A stretch of DNA of 7,553 nucleotides from Bacteroidota bacterium (GTDB lineage: Bacteria; Bacteroidota; Bacteroidia; Bacteroidales; P3). The position numbers and the translations under genes were made by a program. Numbering within the stretch: the stretch's first letter is position 1; every line of letters starts with the position of its first letter. The notes under the pieces are model-generated. The model saw nothing but the letters and a program-made list of their open reading frames with translations, did not search any database and was not told where the DNA came from. Positions 1 to 5,344 of this stretch are shown piece by piece. The stretch spans positions 1 to 7,553 of the forward strand of contig JAUNWC010000065.1 of assembly GCA_030540495.1 (NCBI GenBank), given 5' to 3'.

Positions 1-514
1 TATGAGAAGCCGAAAAAACCAAATAAACTCCCTTATATACTCTATCAAGGGATACTTGGTCCAAACGCTCGCTATAAGTAACTTTAAACGACTGCAAAAC
101 TTCATCCTCTTCTGACAAGAAATTAACGGTAAGTTTGGAAACATCCGTACTGCTATACTGATATTGCAAATCAAAGTTGGTCATCTTGTCGCCTGCAACA
201 ATGGTTTTAACTTCAGAAACTTTTGTTGTAGGAGCAAGGCACTGCCCATCAAAACACATCATTACAACCGCATCTCTTCCTCCATTAATATCCTCGTCTG
301 TCAATTGTATTTTGTAACTAAGGTCTTCGCCAGAAATATTCTCAAAATGTATGAAAGTTATATTCATACTTTCCTCAGGGCTAACCAATAAATTAACCAC
401 GTCGGTAAATTCTACTTCGTTTTCATCTGGTGTTACATAAGACAACTTAAATACCTGAGCATTAACAACAAAGATACTTAACAATAATGTACATAAAACG
501 TATAATCTCTTCAT
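1..514 (-). CDS. Secreted protein of unknown function, N-terminal part (runs off the left edge)
   Basis: An open frame on the minus strand starts at ATG 514-512 and stays open for 171 codons to the window edge, so the C-terminus is missing. Residues 1-20 form a clear Sec signal peptide: basic MKR, a hydrophobic core, then VVNAQ. The mature part looks like an all-beta domain rich in acidic and aromatic residues. It has one close cysteine pair, C87 and C92, in the motif CFDGQC, followed by a stretch ending in VAGDK. From memory this resembles a group of Bacteroidales secreted proteins with a similar C-x4-C motif, some of which end in type IX secretion sorting domains; the visible part shows no complete sorting domain. 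The gene diverges from the polyprenyl synthase operon and has its own promoter candidate. The reading frame and signal peptide are solid; the function is unknown. Confidence 0.82.
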   Translation of the reverse strand, partial: MKRLYVLCTLLLSIFVVNAQVFKLSYVTPDENEVEFTDVVNLLVSPEESMNITFIHFENISGEDLSYKIQLTDEDINGGRDAVVMMCFDGQCLAPTTKVSEVKTIVAGDKMTNFDLQYQYSSTDVSKLTVNFLSEEDEVLQSFKVTYSERLDQVSLDRVYKGVYLVFSASH

Positions 515-548
515 AACCTTATAAAACATTTTTAAATAATACTTTTTG

Positions 549-580
549 CAAAAATACTACAAATATGAATACCAAGCAAA
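549..580 (-). promoter_or_regulatory. Candidate Bacteroidota-type promoter for the minus-strand secreted protein
   Basis: Read on the minus strand, TTTG (580-577) is followed after 20 bp by TATTTTTG (556-549), matching the Bacteroidota -33 TTG / -7 TAnnTTTG pattern. Transcription would begin a few bases further on and give a leader of about 30 nt before the ATG at 514. This is a pattern match only. Confidence 0.5.
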
Positions 581-670
581 AAATTTTCAAATTATTTTAC
601 TTTTTTTAAAAAAGAAAATCAAAAACTAAGCCATTTTGATACAAAAAAAATTAAAAAATCGTTCTAATGT

Positions 671-701
671 TTAGAATTTTAATTAAATATTTGTACCTTT
701 G
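671..701 (+). promoter_or_regulatory. Candidate Bacteroidota-type promoter for the polyprenyl synthase operon
   Basis: TACCTTTG at 694-701 matches the -7 consensus TAnnTTTG exactly. A degenerate -33 element, TTAG at 671-674, lies 19 bp upstream. The predicted start near 707-710 leaves a leader of roughly 12-15 nt before ATG 722, with an A-rich stretch and no Shine-Dalgarno, which is usual for this phylum. Confidence 0.6.
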
Positions 702-721
702 CACCGTTAAAAAAACTGCTA

Positions 722-1690
722 ATGACAAAAATAGAAGAGATAACTACCTGCATACACAAAGACTTAAATGACTTTGAGAAAATGTTTTCCGATGCTTTTT
801 TGCAAGAAAAATCAGCGTTGGGTAGCATGCTTTCTTATCTTTCCACTCTTAAAGGCAAGAGAATACGTCCTATGCTTACATTGCTTGTTGCGGCAAGTTT
901 TGCTCAAATCAACGTACAAACCACACGAGCAGCGGTTATAATAGAATTATTACACACCGCTTCTTTGTTACACGATGATGTTATAGACGAAAGTTTGTAT
1001 CGTAGAAACGAAAAAACCCTTAATGCTATATGGGACAATAGAGCCTCCGTCCTTGTGGGAGATTATCTTTATGGCAAAGCACTCTCCTTAATTGAAACAA
1101 AGGAAGACTTTAACCTTATGCCCGTTTATGCCAAAATTGCTATGGATTTGCCAAAGGGAGAAATCAGAGAAATGGAAGCAACAAATACAAAAAACGGTAC
1201 AATAGACAGGTATTTAAAAATCATATACGAAAAAACGGCTTCTCTCATAGAGGCTTCGGTAATGTGTGGTGCTTTATCTTGTGGTAGCAAAGAAATTGAT
1301 ATGAAAGTAATGCAAGAGTTTGGTCACTCTATTGGTATGGCTTTTCAAATAAAAGACGATTTGTTGGACTATTTGGACAATACAGGCAAAGAAAAGGGAG
1401 CCGATATAAGAGAAAAGAAAATGACCTTACCTTTTATTTATTATATGGAATCTATAGACAAAAAAGAAAGGGAAGAGACTTTAAGTTTTCTTTATTCGGA
1501 CAAAAAAGAAGAAAGACAAATAGAGAATGTGATAGAAAGAATAAGTTTAAGTGGAGCCGTAGAGCGAGCGCAAAAAGACGTGGAATATTATAACCAAAAG
1601 GCAAGAAACATTGCCTCCCATTTTCCTACGAACGTTTATTCAACAAGTTTGACCAAATTGGTAGAATACTTAACAGAACGAAATATATAA
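722..1690 (+). CDS. ispB: Trans-polyprenyl diphosphate synthase (IspB-like, long chain)
   Basis: This enzyme adds isopentenyl diphosphate units to an allylic diphosphate, here probably to make the menaquinone side chain; it is cytosolic or loosely membrane-bound. The 322 residues match the family's usual length. Visible motifs in order: KGKRIRP (44-50, substrate diphosphate binding), the first Asp-rich motif LLHDDVIDE with DDVID at 85-89, VLVGDYL (110-116), YEKTASL (169-175), the second Asp-rich motif DDLLD (212-216), and KGADIREKKMTLP (225-237). The residue five before the first Asp is a small Ala (A80), which fits a long-chain rather than C15 product; exact chain length cannot be read. Two usual positions differ: RRG is RRN (94-96) and GExxQ is GEIRE (146-150). 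It is first in an operon with the thioredoxin gene 22 nt downstream. The family call is very sure, the symbol less so. Confidence 0.93.
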   Translation: MTKIEEITTCIHKDLNDFEKMFSDAFLQEKSALGSMLSYLSTLKGKRIRPMLTLLVAASFAQINVQTTRAAVIIELLHTASLLHDDVIDESLYRRNEKTLNAIWDNRASVLVGDYLYGKALSLIETKEDFNLMPVYAKIAMDLPKGEIREMEATNTKNGTIDRYLKIIYEKTASLIEASVMCGALSCGSKEIDMKVMQEFGHSIGMAFQIKDDLLDYLDNTGKEKGADIREKKMTLPFIYYMESIDKKEREETLSFLYSDKKEERQIENVIERISLSGAVERAQKDVEYYNQKARNIASHFPTNVYSTSLTKLVEYLTERNI

Positions 1691-1712
1691 ACTATTAAAA
1701 ATTTTAAAGACC

Positions 1713-2204
1713 ATGAAGAAAATATTTTTGTTAATTGTCTTATGCTTAGGCATAGCAACGCTAAATGCACAGAATGCTAAAATTTCAAGTACTAATATTA
1801 AAGACGTAGATTCTAAGGTGGTAAATACTTCTTCCTTTTCTAATGAGGGAAAGCCATACGTAATTTGTTTTTGGGCTACTTGGTGTCATCCTTGTTTGCA
1901 AGAATTGTCTGCCATTGCAGAACTTTATGAGGATTGGCAAAAAGAGACTGGCATAAAAATCTATGCTATTTCCTTAGATGATACTCGTACTAAGGGCAAG
2001 GTAAAACCTTTGGTTACTTCACAAGAATGGACCTATGAGGTATTTATAGACGAAAACTCTGATTTCAAACGCGCTATGGGTGTCAATAACCCTCCTCATA
2101 CTTTTATTGTAGGGGCAAATGGTGATATCCTTTGGCAACATGCTGGCTATGCAGAGGGAGACGAGGAAAATCTTATAAAAAAATACATAGAACTGTCTAA
2201 ATAA
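1713..2204 (+). CDS. TlpA/ResA-like periplasmic thiol-disulfide oxidoreductase
   Basis: A thioredoxin-fold redox protein that probably reduces or rearranges disulfides of envelope proteins. Residues 1-20 are a signal peptide ending in LNAQ. The mature domain carries the active site FWATWCHPC with Cys58 and Cys61 (CHPC, close to the CxPC of TlpA/ResA), the family strand KIYAISLDD (82-90), and the expected cis-proline in PPHTF at P128. At 163 residues it is a single domain without the extra N-terminal domain seen in many Bacteroides TlpA paralogues. No lipobox is visible at the cleavage site, so it is probably soluble in the periplasm. The next gene, an outer-membrane barrel with a cysteine pair, starts 14 nt downstream and is the obvious candidate partner (inference). 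Its specific substrate and electron donor are unknown. Confidence 0.92.
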   Translation: MKKIFLLIVLCLGIATLNAQNAKISSTNIKDVDSKVVNTSSFSNEGKPYVICFWATWCHPCLQELSAIAELYEDWQKETGIKIYAISLDDTRTKGKVKPLVTSQEWTYEVFIDENSDFKRAMGVNNPPHTFIVGANGDILWQHAGYAEGDEENLIKKYIELSK

Positions 2205-2218
2205 AACAGCAAAAACTA

Positions 2219-3907
2219 ATGAAAAAGATAATATTGCTTGCAAGTTCTGTCCTTCTGTGTCTGTCCATACAAGCACAAGGAATATTTGGCGGTAAGGTTA
2301 CAGGTAATTTTCAAACAGATATACAAGCCTCCAAAGCAGATAGCACCATAGGTGCCAAATCTTTGGAAGACAAAATGAGAGTAAATGCTTTTGCTAACAT
2401 TCTTTATTCCACCGATAATTTTACTGCCGGTTTTAGATACGAGGCTTATCTGAATCCTATTCTTGGCTTTGATAATGAGTATAAAGGAGCGGGCATTCCA
2501 TTTAGATTTGCCACCTATAAGAAAGATTTTCTTGAGGTTACGGTTGGTAACTACTATGAGCAGTTTGGCAACGGGCTTGTTTTTCGTTCATACGAAGAAA
2601 GAAATTTAGGCTTAGACAACGCTATGGACGGTTTGCGTATAGTAGCCAAGCCTTTGAACGGACTAATAATCAAAGGTGTTGTTGGCAAACAAAGATATTA
2701 CTGGGAGGACATTTGGCAAACCGATAACGGATTGGTAAGAGGAGCCGATGCAGAAATATCTTTTAATGAAATGATACCTTCTTTTGCTACTTCTGATTTT
2801 AGAATAAGTTTGGGCGGAAGTTTTGTATCCGTTTACGAAAAAGCAGCAACAGAACATATCACCATAGACGAAGCCACCTATCAACTAAACATACCCGAGA
2901 ACATTGGAGCAGGCGCTCTGAGAATGAACTTTGGTTACAAGAATTTTAATCTACAAGGAGAGTTTGCTCAAAAAGGACAAGACCCTAATGCAATGAATAA
3001 TTATATTTATCATAAGGGTAATGCTCTTTTGCTTGCAGCCGACTATAGCATTAAAGGATTTGCCATAAGATTGGAGGGCAAAAGAATAGACAATATGTCC
3101 TTTAAGTCCAAAAGAACTCAACAGGGAAATATGCTTAATATTAACTACTTGCCTGCCATAACCAAACAACATTCCTATTCACTTATGTCCATGTATTCCT
3201 ATGCAACTCAGTTGGAGGGAGAAATGGGCTTTCAAGCCGATGTAATGTATAAGATAAAAAAAGGAACTTTCTTAGGAGGTAAGTATGGAACGGACGTAAA
3301 ACTAAATTATTCATACGTCTCTTCCATAGATAAAAGTGCAATAGAGGGCTATGAACTAAATGAAAAAGGAACTTTGGGATACGAAAGCAGTTTCTTTAAA
3401 AAAGGAGATGAAAAATATTTTCAAGAAATAAACCTTGAGATAAGCAAAAAGTTTTCTCCTTCTTATAAAATGAACTTTATGTATGCTTATCAAGAATTTA
3501 ACCCTATAGCATACGGACATCCAGGCAACCCTCTTATTTATGCACATATATTTGTGGCAGAGGGTATATATAGATTTGCCTCCCGCAATTCTTTGAAAGG
3601 TGAGTTGCAATGGCTTACCACCAAACAAGACTATGATGAATTTGCAAAAGGCGATTGGTTGCAACTTGCTGCAGAGTATAACTTGAAAGGAAGATACTTC
3701 TTTGCACTTTCAGACCAATGGAATTACGGCACAGAGCAAGGCGATAAGGTACATTATTATTCTATTGCCGCAGGTTGTACTATAAATACTACCCGAGTAC
3801 AAATCTCCTATGGCAAACAACGACAAGGAATACTTTGTATAGGAGGTGTTTGTAGAGAAGTACCTGCTTCCAACGGCTTGTTTATGACCATAACCAGTTC
3901 ATTCTAA
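2219..3907 (+). CDS. DUF6029-type outer-membrane beta-barrel protein
   Basis: A 562-residue predicted outer-membrane protein. Residues 1-20 are a signal peptide (MKKIILLA... ending SIQAQ). The rest is a long series of alternating polar/aromatic strands, such as FTAGFRYEAYL and YFFALSDQWNYG, and it ends in Phe as barrels recognised by BamA usually do. From memory, the N-terminal pattern GNFQTDIQ...D..IGA, the stretch VTVGNYYEQFGNGLVFRSYE and the C-terminal GGVCREVPASNG match the DUF6029 family of Bacteroidales, whose function is not established. Three cysteines lie near the end: C520, and C540/C545 in the strand pair CIGGVC. It is last in the operon behind the thioredoxin gene, which suggests disulfide handling during its assembly (inference). 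There is no TonB box or plug domain, so it is not a TonB-dependent receptor. Transport of a ligand is unproven. Confidence 0.85.
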   Translation: MKKIILLASSVLLCLSIQAQGIFGGKVTGNFQTDIQASKADSTIGAKSLEDKMRVNAFANILYSTDNFTAGFRYEAYLNPILGFDNEYKGAGIPFRFATYKKDFLEVTVGNYYEQFGNGLVFRSYEERNLGLDNAMDGLRIVAKPLNGLIIKGVVGKQRYYWEDIWQTDNGLVRGADAEISFNEMIPSFATSDFRISLGGSFVSVYEKAATEHITIDEATYQLNIPENIGAGALRMNFGYKNFNLQGEFAQKGQDPNAMNNYIYHKGNALLLAADYSIKGFAIRLEGKRIDNMSFKSKRTQQGNMLNINYLPAITKQHSYSLMSMYSYATQLEGEMGFQADVMYKIKKGTFLGGKYGTDVKLNYSYVSSIDKSAIEGYELNEKGTLGYESSFFKKGDEKYFQEINLEISKKFSPSYKMNFMYAYQEFNPIAYGHPGNPLIYAHIFVAEGIYRFASRNSLKGELQWLTTKQDYDEFAKGDWLQLAAEYNLKGRYFFALSDQWNYGTEQGDKVHYYSIAAGCTINTTRVQISYGKQRQGILCIGGVCREVPASNGLFMTITSSF

Positions 3908-3945
3908 ACCATTAAGATAAACAAAATAAAAAATAAAATAAAGAT

Positions 3946-4028
3946 TTCATACTTTTTTACACCTTCTTGTGTATAATAAAAACAAAACAATAACGTTATA
4001 TAAGCAAGAATTTGTAAAAAAGTATGAA
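3946..4028. repeat. Long imperfect inverted repeat (hairpin) between two transcription units
   Basis: Arms 3946-3961 (TTCATACTTTTTTACA) and 4013-4028 are perfect 16-bp reverse complements. Pairing resumes inside after a 2x2 internal loop: 3964-3969 with 4005-4010 (TTCTTG/CAAGAA), then 3970 with 4004 (wobble), then 3971-3976 with 3996-4001 (one G-T). A loop of about 19 nt remains at 3977-3995. The structure starts 38 nt after the barrel gene stop and ends 3 nt before ATG 4032. It has no following T tract, so it is not a canonical intrinsic terminator, and no clear target-site duplication was seen. Whether it is a terminator-like element, an RNA leader structure or a tiny mobile remnant is open. 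Confidence 0.75.
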
Positions 4029-4031
4029 TGT

Positions 4032-4202
4032 ATGGAAAAGTATTATAATCTTTTTGTTTTATGGGAAAAAGACTTGGCAAAGGCTTTTGATAGAAAAGAA
4101 GAGCCAAGCAAAGATGTTTTAGATGCCATAGTGGATTATTCTATGACTATGGACATTTTTAGTACAAGTCTTAATGAAAGAATATCTATCTGCCTCAACT
4201 AA
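4032..4202 (+). CDS. Small hypothetical protein (56 aa) overlapping the DAHP synthase start
   Basis: I do not recognise this protein. The frame is open from ATG 3969, but that start lies inside the long hairpin, so I prefer ATG 4032, which directly follows it and gives 56 residues; the longer form would have 77. The sequence is polar and predicted mainly helical, with no signal peptide or membrane segment. It has an aromatic cluster near the start (EKYYNLFVLWEKD) and a charged middle (DRKEEPSKDVLDAIVDYS). It ends 29 nt inside the following gene in another frame, which would allow translational coupling. The wobble positions look like those of neighbouring genes. It could be a genuine small cytosolic protein or a regulatory upstream ORF. 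No convincing TAnnTTTG promoter lies between 3908 and 4031. Confidence 0.5.
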   Translation: MEKYYNLFVLWEKDLAKAFDRKEEPSKDVLDAIVDYSMTMDIFSTSLNERISICLN

Positions 4203-5229
4203 ACCTATTATTATCTGTGGTCCTTGCAGTGCAGAATCTTACTCTCAGATGCAGGTTTGTGCCAATGATGTAGCAAAAGCAGGTGTTGGCTGGTTTAGAG
4301 CAGGTATATGGAAACCAAGAACACGTCCAAATAGTTTTGAGGGCATAGGAGAAGAGGGCTTATTGTGGCTAAAAGAAATCAAAGAACAATTTCCTCTTAA
4401 AGTATGCACAGAAGTAGCCTCACCTTATCATTTAGAATTATGCTTGAAATATGGTATTGATGCCATATGGATAGGAGCAAGAACTTGCGCAAATCCTTTC
4501 TCTGTACAAGAAATAGCAAATAGTTTGCAAGGAATAAAGGATATTTCCGTTTTAGTTAAAAATCCTCCAATACCTAACGTAAGTACATGGTTGGGCAGTT
4601 TGGAACGCATAGAAAAAGCAGGCTGTGAGGATTTGATTGCCATACACAGAGGTTTTGAGTTAGGAAACAACGGCATATATAGACAAAGCCCCGATTGGAG
4701 AATACCTTTGGAGTTGAAACGATTGAGAAAAGATTTAAAAATAATCTGTGACCCAAGCCATATTGCGGGCAAAAGAGAATTGGTCAAAGAAATATCTCAA
4801 TGTGCTTTAAGTATTGGTTTTGACGGACTTATGATAGAAACTCACCCAAACCCACCACAAGCACAAACTGATAAATCACAACAATTATATTCCTCTACTC
4901 TAAAAGACTTTATCGCTCAACTTTCCTTTCCCTCTCTTTTAGAGAAAAAAAACGAGAGCCTAACACTCTATAGACAAGAAATCAACGATATAGACCAAAA
5001 ACTCTGTGCCTTATTAGGCGAAAGAATGCAGATGAGTAAAAAAATAGCCAAAATAAAATTAGAAAACAATATGAGTGTTTTTCAACTCAGTCGTTGGCAA
5101 GAAGTACTTAATAATATGATACAACAAGGCAAAGACTATGAACTAAGCGAAGATTTTATTAAGGAAATATATACCCTTATTCATCAAGAATCAATACGAG
5201 TACAAACCCGATACTCAAAAGAAAAATAA
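4174..5229 (+). CDS. Bifunctional 3-deoxy-7-phosphoheptulonate synthase / chorismate mutase
   Basis: Residues 10-250 are a DAHP synthase of the small KDO8P-like (Ibeta) class, condensing phosphoenolpyruvate with erythrose 4-phosphate as the first shikimate step. Residues 262-345 are an AroQ-type chorismate mutase, making prephenate for Phe/Tyr. Synthase motifs: GPCSAES (16-22), GIWKPRTRP (44-52), KNPP (129-132), HRGF (158-161), CDPSHIAGKR (192-201), IETHPNP (221-227). Likely metal ligands are C18, H196, E222 and D233. In the mutase, R267, R284, K295, R307, S340 and Q344 match known active-site positions by eye alignment; Q304 and W308 stand where E. coli has Asp and Glu. The fusion is common in Bacteroidota and often feedback-regulated through the mutase domain. 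The start is fixed: the frame closes shortly upstream and the next Met lies beyond GPCSAES. It overlaps the preceding small ORF by 29 nt; no other aromatic-pathway gene is present. Confidence 0.95.
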   Translation: MKEYLSASTKPIIICGPCSAESYSQMQVCANDVAKAGVGWFRAGIWKPRTRPNSFEGIGEEGLLWLKEIKEQFPLKVCTEVASPYHLELCLKYGIDAIWIGARTCANPFSVQEIANSLQGIKDISVLVKNPPIPNVSTWLGSLERIEKAGCEDLIAIHRGFELGNNGIYRQSPDWRIPLELKRLRKDLKIICDPSHIAGKRELVKEISQCALSIGFDGLMIETHPNPPQAQTDKSQQLYSSTLKDFIAQLSFPSLLEKKNESLTLYRQEINDIDQKLCALLGERMQMSKKIAKIKLENNMSVFQLSRWQEVLNNMIQQGKDYELSEDFIKEIYTLIHQESIRVQTRYSKEK

Positions 5230-5247
5230 AAGAGTAATTTTCTTGTC

Positions 5248-5276
5248 TTGTTGTTACTTGCCACCAACTATTTTTG
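5248..5276 (+). promoter_or_regulatory. Candidate Bacteroidota-type promoter for the TonB-dependent receptor
   Basis: TATTTTTG at 5269-5276 fits TAnnTTTG, with TTG at 5248-5250 located 18 bp upstream (a second TTG follows at 5251). Transcription from about 5283 would give a leader of about 60 nt before ATG 5345. Pattern evidence only. Confidence 0.5.
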
Positions 5277-5288
5277 CAATAAAATAAG

Positions 5289-5308
5289 CATAGAAACGTT
5301 TTTCTATG
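5289..5308 (+). promoter_or_regulatory. Hairpin followed by a T-rich stretch: leader structure or terminator
   Basis: CATAGAAA (5289-5296) pairs perfectly with TTTCTATG (5301-5308) around a CGTT loop. A T-rich stretch follows at about 5311-5325. The hairpin lies 59 nt after the DAHP synthase gene and just after the predicted receptor transcription start. It could therefore end the upstream transcript or sit at the 5' end of the receptor mRNA; the sequence alone does not decide. Confidence 0.45.
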
Positions 5309-5344
5309 GTTAAATTTATTTTTTAATTAAATAACAATAAAAAA

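Noticed and set aside
29..60. Type IX sorting-domain ending in the left-edge protein (stretch KGVYLV)
   Set aside because: The short match is not preceded by the roughly 70-residue beta-sandwich and NP motif expected of that domain, so it is probably coincidental.
164..391. 75-codon plus-strand ORF
   Set aside because: It is antisense to the secreted protein frame, which has a signal peptide and a promoter candidate; the translated product shows no recognisable feature.
2019..2276. 85-codon minus-strand ORF spanning the thioredoxin/barrel junction
   Set aside because: It overlaps two well-supported genes and the operon gap; no independent signal.
3949..4014. Promoter for the small ORF and DAHP synthase (TACTTTTT at 3950-3957, AGAATTTG at 4007-4014)
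   Set aside because: Both deviate from TAnnTTTG at key positions and have no -33 TTG at suitable spacing.
3969..4031. Upstream start (ATG 3969) for the small ORF
   Set aside because: These 21 codons lie within the long inverted repeat and are A-rich low-complexity; ATG 4032 immediately after the hairpin is more plausible, although the longer form is not disproved.
3904..4107. 67-codon minus-strand ORF with hydrophobic, Phe-rich composition
   Set aside because: It arises from AT-rich DNA across the hairpin and is antisense to the small ORF; the hydrophobicity is what T-rich codons give by chance. A membrane microprotein cannot be fully excluded, but nothing supports it.
4428..4787. Minus-strand ORFs within the DAHP synthase gene
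   Set aside because: They are shadows of a gene whose motifs are unambiguous on the plus strand.
5230..5344. Cobalamin riboswitch before the BtuB-like receptor
   Set aside because: The whole gap is 115 nt, shorter than a cobalamin riboswitch, and I see no B12-box-like conserved core.
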